From the NCBI RefSeq assembly GCF_016583565.1, contig NZ_NRRF01000013.1, positions 23,665 through 87,664 on the forward strand: DNA of 64,000 nt, in the 5' to 3' direction. Position numbers and translations under genes: made by a program. This DNA comes from Thiocystis violacea (GTDB taxonomy: Bacteria > Pseudomonadota > Gammaproteobacteria > Chromatiales > Chromatiaceae). Below, piece after piece: positions 35,027 to 42,568 of the stretch; the first letter of the stretch is position 1, and each line of letters begins with the position of its first letter. Under the pieces are notes generated by a model that saw nothing but the letters and a program-made list of their open reading frames with translations, was not told where the DNA came from and did no database searches.

Positions 35027-36771
35027 CAGGACTCGAGATAGTAGATGAGATCGGAGAGCGCGCTCATGGCCGCTTCGATCGCGCTGAAGTCGCCGCCGTC
35101 GAGCGCGTCCTTGAGTCCTTCGGTCAGGTCGACCAGATCCTCGCGGTCCTCGGGATTGGTCGTTTCCATCAGCCGCTCGGCCTTCTCGATCAGCGCCTGG
35201 GCCTGGACGGATTCACGGTGCTCGGTGGTAACGTCGCGGGCTTCTCCTTCGATCAGGCTGGACAGGCGCTCGCGGGCGGCATCGAGCGCTTGGCCCTCGA
35301 AACGGGCCGTGGCGTTGTCGATGGTGATGCGTTGTTCGAGCCCGGTGCTCTTTTCGCGCGCCGTGACCTGGAGGATGCCGTTCAGGTCGAGCGAGAAGGT
35401 GGTCAGGATGATGTTGCCGGCCGGCACCTTCTTGAGCCCTTCGATGCGGAAGGAGCCGATTTCGCTGTTGTTGAGCGCGTCCGGATCCTCGCCCTGATAG
35501 ACACGAATCTCGATGATCTGCTGGTCGTCGTAGAGGGTCTCGAAGGCTTCGGTCTTGGTGACGGGGATCGGGGTGTTCTTGCGGATCAGCGGGATGAAGG
35601 TGTAGGGGTAGGGCTCGCCGTTGAGCAGGCTCATGGCACTGGTGCCGAAGGTGTAGGGGGTGATGTCCACCAGCACGCTCGAGACTTGCTCGCCGGAAAT
35701 GACGGCGGCTTGAATGGCGGCGCCCGCGGCGACGCAGAGGTCTGGGTCGACCTCCGCGCGTGGCTGCATGCCGAGCGCCTCCTCGAGCCGCTTCTGGATC
35801 AATGGCGTGCGTGTCGCGCCGCCGACCAGCAGGACCTCGTCGATGTCCGAGACGGCCAGCGCGGCGCTCTTCAGGGCGATGTGCACGGCCTCCAGGGTCT
35901 GGTCGATGTAGGGCGTGATCAGCTCCTCGTAGACTTCGCGGTCGATCTCCAGCGCGAGATTCACCGGGCTGCCGTCCTGCTCCAGCAGATACTCTTCTTC
36001 GATGCGTGCGTAGGGCTGGTCGCTCAGTGCGATCTTGGCGTTCTCGCAGGCGCGCACGATGCGCGCCATGGCGGCGCGGTGGTCGCTGGGGTCGGCGCCC
36101 TTGGTCTCTTTGAGGTGATTGAGAACGTGCTGGACCAGCTTGGCGTCGAAGTCGTCGCCGCCGAGGTGGTTGTCGCCGTGGCTCGCCAAGACCTCGGTGA
36201 CGTCCTGGCTCAGGCGCACGACGGAGACGTCGAAGGTCCCGCCGCCCAGGTCGTAGACCAGAATGGTCTTGGCGGTCTCATGATCCGCCTCGTAGGCGAG
36301 GGCGGCGGCGGTCGGCTCGTTGATGATGCGCACCACCTCCAGCCCCGCCAGCTGCCCGGCGTCCCGGGTCGCCTGGCGCTGGGCGTCGGAGAAGTAGGCT
36401 GGCACGGTGATGACGGCCTTGGAGACGGCCTGCCCAAGATGCTCCTCGGCCGCCCGCTTGAGCCGCTGCAGGATGAGGGCGGAGATCTCCTGGGGCTTGT
36501 AACTCTGCTCGCCCATCTCGAGGCTGACGTCCTCGCCCATGCGGCGCTTGACGGAGCGCACCGTGCGCTCGGGGTAGAGGACGTACTGATTACGTGCCGT
36601 GTGTCCGACGAGCAGGCTTCCATCGTCGGCGATGCCGACCACCGACGGCAGGATCTTCGAGCCGTCGATCTCGATGATGTGTGTGCGTCCGCCCTGGACG
36701 ACGGCGACTTCGGAGTTGGTGGTTCCTAGGTCGATGCCGATGATGATGTCGCTAGATGTCTTGGCTTCCAA
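35026..36771 (-). CDS. Specialised Hsp70 (DnaK-like) chaperone
   Basis: A 581-aa Hsp70. The ATPase domain has phosphate-1 IIGIDLGTTNSEVAVV, the connect region AYFSDAQRQATRDAG, phosphate-2 VYDLGGGTFDVSVV and adenosine motif LLVGGATRTPLI. The interdomain linker reads SSVLVDITPYTFG instead of the DnaK-type V-L-L-L-D-V-T-P-L-S-L-G. The substrate domain is present, but the alpha lid is short (ends SALSDLIYYLES) and there is no acidic EEVD-like tail; DnaK is about 640 aa. The start is TTG with GGAAG nine bases upstream. It follows a 220-base gap after the GrpE-like gene and overlaps the zinc-ribbon gene. Client unknown. Confidence 0.88.
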   Translation of the reverse strand: MEAKTSSDIIIGIDLGTTNSEVAVVQGGRTHIIEIDGSKILPSVVGIADDGSLLVGHTARNQYVLYPERTVRSVKRRMGEDVSLEMGEQSYKPQEISALILQRLKRAAEEHLGQAVSKAVITVPAYFSDAQRQATRDAGQLAGLEVVRIINEPTAAALAYEADHETAKTILVYDLGGGTFDVSVVRLSQDVTEVLASHGDNHLGGDDFDAKLVQHVLNHLKETKGADPSDHRAAMARIVRACENAKIALSDQPYARIEEEYLLEQDGSPVNLALEIDREVYEELITPYIDQTLEAVHIALKSAALAVSDIDEVLLVGGATRTPLIQKRLEEALGMQPRAEVDPDLCVAAGAAIQAAVISGEQVSSVLVDITPYTFGTSAMSLLNGEPYPYTFIPLIRKNTPIPVTKTEAFETLYDDQQIIEIRVYQGEDPDALNNSEIGSFRIEGLKKVPAGNIILTTFSLDLNGILQVTAREKSTGLEQRITIDNATARFEGQALDAARERLSSLIEGEARDVTTEHRESVQAQALIEKAERLMETTNPEDREDLVDLTEGLKDALDGGDFSAIEAAMSALSDLIYYLES

Positions 36772-36859
36772 AGTCGTGTCTTCCGGGTTGAGAGATGTGT
36801 GATCAGCGTTGGCGGTGAATGCGTGGGCTGCGCGTGGTCAGCCTCGGGAGGGGGCGCTC

Positions 36860-36895
36860 AGGACCTCAAGGACTTCAGGGACTCCAAGGACTTCG
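36860..36895. repeat. Four tandem 9-mers (AGGACTTCA-like) between grpE-like and Hsp70 genes
   Basis: Units AGGACCTCA, AGGACTTCA, GGGACTCCA and AGGACTTCG in direct tandem, inside the only non-coding gap of the chaperone operon. Function unknown; they could matter for transcript structure. Confidence 0.6.
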
Positions 36896-36991
36896 AGAAA
36901 CGCCAAGGCTTGGGTGGGCGATCCTGTGCGCGGCTCAGTGCGTGTTGTCGCTGGGTCGGTGCCCAGGAGTCCTGCGTGCTCGAGCGCAAGC

Positions 36992-37690
36992 TCAGTTGTT
37001 CAGATGCGGTCGCGTATCCGCCTTGGTCGTGCTGGGCCGGTTGACTACGACCTCGGCCGCGCGCAGTAGTGCGTCCTCATGCAGGAAGCCCTTGCGCAGC
37101 TCGGCGACGACATGCCCCTCGGGGAGCTTGGGATTCTGGGCGAGTTCGGCGGCGTGCATGGTCCGGGGGTCGAAGGGACGACCCACGACGGTCAAGGGTC
37201 TCACGCCGCGCCGGGTCAGGCTTTCTTCCAGCCGGCGCAGATTCATGGCCAGTCCCTCCGCCATGGAGCTGACGAAGCGCTTGGCGCGGCGCCGCCCGAG
37301 CCAGCCGGGTCGAAAACGCAGCGCCTGCTCATGACCGGCTTCCAACCTGTCGCGCAGATCCAGCAGTTCGAGTAGCAGATCCTTCTGGGCGCGCTTGTCC
37401 GCCGCCCGCTCGGCCTCGCGCCGTCGGTCACGCTCTTCCTCCAGACGCGCCTCGCGCTCGCGCAGGCTGTCGAAGAGGTCGCGGAACTGGTCCAGCGCGC
37501 TCTTGACCTGGCGGGACTCCAGCTTGACCTCACTCTTGAGCGCGGCAAGCTCCGCGAGCAGGGTGAAGAGATCGGGTCCTGCCGCGGCGTTCGGTTCGCT
37601 CTGGCTCTCGTCGCTGTCTTCCCATTCGGCGGCCCGGTCGAGATAGGCGCGGAAATCCGCCGTGAGCTGCGCTTTGACGGCTTCGTCCAT
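36992..37690 (-). CDS. GrpE-like nucleotide exchange factor
   Basis: A 232-aa protein. A long acidic/basic coiled coil (about 45-125, FTLLAELAALKSEVKLESRQ and REREARLEEERDRRREAERA) is followed by a GrpE head: MAEGLAMNLRRLEESLTRRG, VRPLTVVGRPFDPRTMHAAE, and GHVVAELRKGFLHEDALLRA with the typical end AEVVVNRP. The coiled coil is longer and more charged than in housekeeping GrpE. Its ATG overlaps the J-like stop (TGATG). It would drive ADP release from the Hsp70 of the same operon. Confidence 0.85.
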   Translation of the reverse strand: MDEAVKAQLTADFRAYLDRAAEWEDSDESQSEPNAAAGPDLFTLLAELAALKSEVKLESRQVKSALDQFRDLFDSLREREARLEEERDRRREAERAADKRAQKDLLLELLDLRDRLEAGHEQALRFRPGWLGRRRAKRFVSSMAEGLAMNLRRLEESLTRRGVRPLTVVGRPFDPRTMHAAELAQNPKLPEGHVVAELRKGFLHEDALLRAAEVVVNRPSTTKADTRPHLNN

Positions 37691-37983
37691 CAGTCATCCC
37701 CGCGGAGCAGGGCTTCGAAGAGCGCGGGCTCGGGGCGCCGCGTGGGCCCTACCGGCGCGATTCGGTCGAGCAGGTCCGCCGGTTCCGGCGGGGTGACGTC
37801 GAAGAGTCGATAGCCGATCCTGTCGCGCTGGGTGCGCAGTCGCTCGTAGGCGGCGCGTAGCGCTTGGAAACGCTCGGCGTCCCGCTCGGGCGGGCAGCGC
37901 TTGATGCCCTCCAGGTAGGCCTTCTCGACCATGGCGTCGTCGGCGTCTTCCGCGATGCCGAGGATGAGGTAGGGGTCTCTCAT
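37690..37983 (-). CDS. J-domain-like protein without the HPD motif
   Basis: A 97-aa protein. It starts DPYLILGIAEDADDAMVEKA like a J-domain helix I/II, and FQALRAAYERLRTQRDRIGY matches helix III/IV. The loop that should hold His-Pro-Asp reads KRCPPERD, so the His needed to stimulate Hsp70 ATPase is missing. The C-terminus is a short Pro-rich tail with no zinc or substrate-binding domain. It overlaps both neighbours (ATGA with the TPR gene, TGATG with the grpE-like gene). It may act as a J-like adaptor or scaffold. Confidence 0.75.
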   Translation of the reverse strand: MRDPYLILGIAEDADDAMVEKAYLEGIKRCPPERDAERFQALRAAYERLRTQRDRIGYRLFDVTPPEPADLLDRIAPVGPTRRPEPALFEALLRGDD

Positions 37984-40559
37984 GAGAACAGATCCTCTGG
38001 CATGGGCGGATCCTCGTCGTTGGGCTTCTTGGCGGCCTTTGGCTTGGGTGTCCGACGGTTGCCTTTCGGTGGTGATGGCGGGGGCATGGGTAGCCCGTCG
38101 AAGTCGATGCGACTCTCGAGTTCCTCGAACATGGCGATCAGCATGTCGATGATGGCCTCCTCACCCGATTCGCGGGCGGCCGTCTTGAGCTCGCGTCTGA
38201 TCGCCGGCGGTGCGTTGGAGAGTTCCAGGGCCTTGTCCAGGCCGACCAGTTCGATCAGCGCCACCAATGCATCCTTGGCACCAAGATCGAGCTCTGGGGG
38301 GAAGTCCGGCTCGTCGTCCAGAGGTGGGAGGTCGAAGGGATTCGAGAAGCGGCCGAAGGGGCCGACCGACTGGCTGATGACGTCTTGGATGCGCAGGGCG
38401 GTTCGGGTATCGCCTTCGCTGCGGGCGCGGTTCAGGGCGATTTCCAGGTCGAAGAAGTCCTGACCGTAAGTGTTGGAACAGCCGTGTGGGTATTTCGCCT
38501 CGAAGGCGTGGAGCTGAAAGAGCGGCGCGCCCCGCCAACGTTTGAGCGCGGCACGTGCCGCCTTGTCGCGGGCCGCATCGAGCTTGGCGCGCTTCAGTGT
38601 CTCACAGGCGGATTCCATGTCGCCGCGCGCCAGCTTCGACCAGTCGACCTTCGCGAGGAATTTCGCGAGGGCATCCCGCACCTTGATCGAGAGGGTGCCG
38701 CGACCATCCAGGTACTGTTTGAGTCTGGCGAGTGCGCCGATCAGATCCCGCGGGTCTGGCTTGAGCACCTTGTGGAGCGCAAGCTGTTTGAACAGCTTCA
38801 AGGGACGCCAGCGCACGGGATCGCCGGCCAGGGTGAGGACGACCTGCGCGGTCAGTCCGCTGCCCAGGCGTTCGGCCAGGGCGCGGAGCTGGGCGAGGCC
38901 GGCGCTCTCATCCTGCGTCAGGCGGTTGAGACCCGAGAGGATGTCGAGCTGCTCGCGCGCGTGCTCGCCGCGCGCCCACTCCTGGGCGGCCTCCAGCTCT
39001 TTGCTTGCGAGGTCTGGGCGGAAGTTGAACATCTGCTTGCGGGCATGCGCCAGATGCGCCTCGACGAGCCGGTCGCGCACGCCGCTGTTGATGGGGTCGA
39101 TCGCGAGGATGCGCCGCGCGAGGGTCGTCGCCTTCTTGAAGGCGCCGGAATCGATCGCGGCCTCCATGGTGGCGTTCAGCACGCGCATGTCGTCGGGCCA
39201 GCGCTCGCTCGCGGCGGCGAGCAGACGGCGCACGTCCTTGGCGCGGCCGCGCCCGCGATGGAAGGCGATCAGCCGCAGGTAGGTATCGCAGTCGTCCGGA
39301 TCCCACTCCAGGCTTTGCTCGACACGCTCGGCGGTGACGTCTTCCTCTTCGGGCGGGGCGTCGCTCGCGCTCGGGTCCGCGCAGAGGACGTCGGCGATGC
39401 GATCGGCTCGGCGCATGACCAGGGCGACGCTCAAGCGCTGGGTTGGGTTGGCGTCCTCTTGTCTGTAGTCGAGCCTGAGGCGCTCGGCGAGCAGTCCCCA
39501 GGTGTCGGTGATCTCCCAGGCCGCGTCCGTCTGCTCGGTCGCCCAGCAGCGGATCAGGAGTGCTTCACGCGGGGAGGCGGGTGGTGCGCCGATCGACGGC
39601 AGCCATTGGAGGCTGCTGGGGTAATGCTGAACGAGGAGTCGCAATCCCTTTTGGCGCGCCCAGTCCTCGCCCAACTGGGCGCGGTGCTTGTGCAGGAAGC
39701 GCAGAAACACATCCGCCGTGACGCCGGCCCCCAGAGGCCGGAGTTCGTCCAGAAAGGCGATGCGCTCCTGCGGCCAGCCGCGCAGCATGCAGGCGAAGCG
39801 GGCCTTGCTGCGGCCAGCCTTGAGGGCCTGGGTCAGAAAGGCCGACTCGGGGAGCAGCGCCAGCTCGGCCGCCTCCTTCAGCACCCGAAAGCCTGAGTCG
39901 GGGGCAATGCGCCCGAGCAGCTTGGCCGCCTCGGCCGGGCGCTCGGGCAGCAGCTGGAGGGCCTTCAGGATCTGAGCCAGGTCACGGTAGGGGGAGCGGA
40001 ACGGGATCTCGCCCAGCGCCGCGCGCACGGCGGGCTCGTCTCCAGCGCAGTAGGCATTCAGGGCTGCACGGGCCGCGCCGGCTTGACGGCGGACAGAATC
40101 GTCGGCGGGCAAGCGATCGAGGGTGTCACTCTTGTCGGCCAATACCCGCGCCGCGATCAGACCGCGCAGACGCTCGCGGTCGGCGGGTCGCATCTCCTCG
40201 GCCTTGGCGAGTCTATCGAGGCAGGCATCGAAGCGTCCCAAGCGCAACAGCAGCGCCGCGTGGTCGGCGGCGGGCGGGACGTCGGGGCCCAAGGCCTCGC
40301 GGTTGTCCCACATGACCATCGCCTCCTTGAGCATGCCCTTCTCGGTCAGCTCGCCGGCGCGCCCGGCATAGGCATCCGCCAGGGCATCGCGCCACTCGGG
40401 TCTTGCCTCCTGCTTCAGCAACTGCTTGAAGCTGGCGATGGCATCTCGGAAGCGACCCGCGTCGAGTTCCGTGCGGGCCTGGTTCGCGAGGGCGTCAGGG
40501 GTGAGCGGCGACGACCGATGGCCAGCGCCCGCAACGCGCCGCTTCTGCTTCTTCGACAT
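37980..40559 (-). CDS. Large TPR-like helical protein leading the Hsp70 operon
   Basis: An 859-aa predicted cytosolic protein starting MSKKQKRRVAG. It is almost wholly helical with TPR-like pairs: ARTELDAGRFRDAIASFKQL, ALLLRLGRFDACLDRLAKAE, MRVLNATMEAAIDSGAFKKA, HLAHARKQMFNFRPDLASKE. The last 60 residues are Pro/Lys-rich (PPPSPPKGNRRTPKPKAAKK). A middle stretch (PEEEDVTAERVEQSLEWDPD) is acidic. No membrane segment is seen. First gene of the operon, it likely selects or scaffolds clients for the Hsp70. There is no obvious Shine-Dalgarno. The frame continues 14 codons upstream to an ATG inside a terminator hairpin. Confidence 0.75.
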   Translation of the reverse strand: MSKKQKRRVAGAGHRSSPLTPDALANQARTELDAGRFRDAIASFKQLLKQEARPEWRDALADAYAGRAGELTEKGMLKEAMVMWDNREALGPDVPPAADHAALLLRLGRFDACLDRLAKAEEMRPADRERLRGLIAARVLADKSDTLDRLPADDSVRRQAGAARAALNAYCAGDEPAVRAALGEIPFRSPYRDLAQILKALQLLPERPAEAAKLLGRIAPDSGFRVLKEAAELALLPESAFLTQALKAGRSKARFACMLRGWPQERIAFLDELRPLGAGVTADVFLRFLHKHRAQLGEDWARQKGLRLLVQHYPSSLQWLPSIGAPPASPREALLIRCWATEQTDAAWEITDTWGLLAERLRLDYRQEDANPTQRLSVALVMRRADRIADVLCADPSASDAPPEEEDVTAERVEQSLEWDPDDCDTYLRLIAFHRGRGRAKDVRRLLAAASERWPDDMRVLNATMEAAIDSGAFKKATTLARRILAIDPINSGVRDRLVEAHLAHARKQMFNFRPDLASKELEAAQEWARGEHAREQLDILSGLNRLTQDESAGLAQLRALAERLGSGLTAQVVLTLAGDPVRWRPLKLFKQLALHKVLKPDPRDLIGALARLKQYLDGRGTLSIKVRDALAKFLAKVDWSKLARGDMESACETLKRAKLDAARDKAARAALKRWRGAPLFQLHAFEAKYPHGCSNTYGQDFFDLEIALNRARSEGDTRTALRIQDVISQSVGPFGRFSNPFDLPPLDDEPDFPPELDLGAKDALVALIELVGLDKALELSNAPPAIRRELKTAARESGEEAIIDMLIAMFEELESRIDFDGLPMPPPSPPKGNRRTPKPKAAKKPNDEDPPMPEDLFS

Positions 40560-40578
40560 AGGCGTTCTAGCTGAAATA

Positions 40579-40611
40579 GTGTGTAAAAAGGACGCCGCCA
40601 TGGGCGGCGTC
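40579..40611 (-). terminator. Intrinsic terminator in the leader of the chaperone operon (possible attenuator)
   Basis: On the minus strand GACGCCGCC-CAT-GGCGGCGTC is followed by CTTTTTA: a 9-bp GC stem, 3-nt loop and T-tract. No minus-strand gene lies upstream of it, and the operon's first ATG is only 20 bases downstream, so it would attenuate the operon's own transcript. Confidence 0.65.
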
Positions 40612-40631
40612 GCCGGTGATGCTGACCGCTA

Positions 40632-40660
40632 ATTGTACCGCGATGGTCGCGTCTTGTCCG
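40632..40660 (-). promoter_or_regulatory. Candidate sigma-70 promoter of the chaperone operon
   Basis: Minus strand CGGACA-N17-TACAAT. Good -10 (5/6) and weak -35 (4/6). The predicted start lies about a dozen bases upstream of the terminator hairpin. Confidence 0.5.
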
Positions 40661-40790
40661 ACCTCCAGGTCGATCCGCAGCTAGGCTCGACCCTTGGGAA
40701 ATGGAGCCCTTTCGATTGAGTCCGAGCGGTCCGCCCGGGCCGCCTGACATTTCCAACTTGCAGTCGAGCCCCAACCGCGACGACGATGGC

Positions 40791-40836
40791 ACTGCCAACT
40801 GCCAACTGCCAACTGCCAACTGCCAACTGCCAACTG
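40791..40836 (+). repeat. Heptanucleotide tandem array (ACTGCCA)6.6 upstream of ybhF
   Basis: Six perfect ACTGCCA units plus ACTG, ending 16 bases before the ybhF start codon, so it occupies the expected leader. A similar array precedes the SLC13 gene at 50.7 kb. Confidence 0.9.
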
Positions 40837-40852
40837 ATGAGACCCCCCGACA

Positions 40853-42568
40853 TTGACCGATTCGCCGCTCCTCATTGATCGCCTGACCAAGTCCTTCCAA
40901 GGCGGCGGGCGTCGGGTGACGGCGCTCGATGGGGTCTCTGTGTCGCTGGCGGCCGGGGTGGTGACCGGGCTCATCGGCCCGGACGGGGCCGGCAAGACGA
41001 CGCTGATGCGGGTGGTGGCCGGGCTCCTGATCGCGGACGCCGGACGTGTCGAGGTGCTGGGTGTGGACGTGGCCGCGGAGCCGCTCGCCGTTCAGTCGCG
41101 GATCGGCTACATGCCTCAGCGTTTCGGTCTCTACGAGGATCTCAGCGTCCGCGAGAACTTGGATCTCTATGCGGATCTCCAGGGCGTCCCCGCGGCCGCG
41201 AGGGCGGAGCGCTATCAGCGTCTGATGGAGATGACAGGGCTCGGCGACTTCATGGCCCGACTCGCCGGTCAGTTGTCCGGAGGCATGAAGCAGAAGCTCG
41301 GTCTGGCCTGCACCCTGGTCAAGCCGCCGCGGCTGCTGTTGCTCGATGAGCCGACGGTGGGTGTGGATCCGGTGTCGCGGCGCGAGCTCTGGTCGATCGT
41401 CTACCGCCTGGTGGAAGAGGAGGGGATGAGCGTGCTCCTGTCGACGGCCTATCTGGACGAGGCCGAGCGCTGCGCCGAGGTGATCTTGATGCACCAGGGC
41501 CGGGTCATCGATCAGGGTCCGCCGCGGCGCTTCAGCGAGCCGCTGCGCGGGCGCGCCTTTCAGGTCAGCGTCCCGGCCGAGGAGCGTCGCTCCCGCCAGG
41601 CGCAGCTGAGCCGGACGCCTGGCGTGCTGGACGCCGTGCTCCAGGGGGATTCCATTCGCGTCGTGCTCGACCGGGAGCCGCCCGCCGAGACGCGCCGTCT
41701 CGCGGAATCCTCAGCCTGGAGGTCGGTCGAGCCCAGGTTCGAGGATGGCTTCGTCACACTCCTCAACGCGGGTCAGGAGCGCGTCGAGCCGCCGCATGTG
41801 ACGCTGGGCTCGCGTTTCACCGGCGCGGCGATCGAGGTGGAGGACCTGACACGCTCATTCGGTGACTTCGTCGCGGTCAAGCGCTCGTCCTTTACCGTGC
41901 AGTCGGGCGAAGTCTTTGGGCTGCTCGGCGCCAACGGGGCCGGCAAGACGACCACCTTCCGCATGCTCTGTGGTCTGTTGCCCGTGAGCAGCGGGCAGGT
42001 CCGGGTCGCGGGCGTGGATCTCAGACATGCCGCCGCGAAGGCGCGTGGGCGCATCGGCTATATGTCGCAGAAGTTCTCGCTCTACGCCAATCTCTCGGTC
42101 CGCCAGAATCTCGACTTCTTTGCCCGCGCCTATGGGCTGCGTGGTCGCGCGGCCGGCGCACGCATTCGCTGGGCGCTGGAAGCCTTCGAGCTGGAGACCT
42201 TCGAGACGACCGAGAGCGGCACCCTGCCGCTGGGCTACAAGCAACGCCTCGCCATGGCGGCCGCGCTGATGCACGAACCCGACATCCTCTTTCTCGACGA
42301 GCCGACCTCCGGCGTGGATCCACTGGCGCGGCGCGAGTTCTGGGGCCGCATCAATGCGCTGGCCGAGAGCGGCGTGACGGTGCTGGTCACGACGCACTTC
42401 ATGGAAGAGGCCGAGTATTGCGACCGCCTGGCCATCATGTCCGCGGGCGAGATCCTGGCCCTGGGCACGCCGATGGAGATCAAGGCGCGCGCCGCGACCG
42501 CCGAGCAGCCGCATCCGGAGATGGAGGACGCCTTCATCGCACTCATCCAGCAGCGAGGGTCCGACTGA
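40853..42568 (+). CDS. ybhF: ABC transporter with two ATP-binding domains, YbhF-like
   Basis: A 571-aa tandem ATPase. Domain 1 has GPDGAGKTTLM, LSGGMKQKLGLA and LLLLDEPTVGVDP. Domain 2 (from about residue 325) has GANGAGKTTTF, the variant signature LPLGYKQRLAMA and ILFLDEPTSGVDP. The start must be TTG: an in-frame stop lies five codons upstream and no ATG is near. No Shine-Dalgarno is visible, since a heptamer array fills the leader. With the two permeases that follow it matches YbhF of the YbhFSR exporter. Its adaptor YbhG is not adjacent. Confidence 0.88.
   Translation: MTDSPLLIDRLTKSFQGGGRRVTALDGVSVSLAAGVVTGLIGPDGAGKTTLMRVVAGLLIADAGRVEVLGVDVAAEPLAVQSRIGYMPQRFGLYEDLSVRENLDLYADLQGVPAAARAERYQRLMEMTGLGDFMARLAGQLSGGMKQKLGLACTLVKPPRLLLLDEPTVGVDPVSRRELWSIVYRLVEEEGMSVLLSTAYLDEAERCAEVILMHQGRVIDQGPPRRFSEPLRGRAFQVSVPAEERRSRQAQLSRTPGVLDAVLQGDSIRVVLDREPPAETRRLAESSAWRSVEPRFEDGFVTLLNAGQERVEPPHVTLGSRFTGAAIEVEDLTRSFGDFVAVKRSSFTVQSGEVFGLLGANGAGKTTTFRMLCGLLPVSSGQVRVAGVDLRHAAAKARGRIGYMSQKFSLYANLSVRQNLDFFARAYGLRGRAAGARIRWALEAFELETFETTESGTLPLGYKQRLAMAAALMHEPDILFLDEPTSGVDPLARREFWGRINALAESGVTVLVTTHFMEEAEYCDRLAIMSAGEILALGTPMEIKARAATAEQPHPEMEDAFIALIQQRGSD

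Noticed and set aside
35218..36729. 503-codon plus-strand ORF opposite the Hsp70 gene
   Set aside because: Antisense to an unmistakable Hsp70 and without motifs; a GC-rich shadow frame.
40791..40836. CRISPR-like array
   Set aside because: The units are 7 bases with no spacers; this is a simple tandem repeat.
40629..40853. Minus-strand ORFs translating the heptamer array as SWQLAVG repeats
   Set aside because: The repeat gives open frames in every register; no start signal or flanking domain supports a protein.
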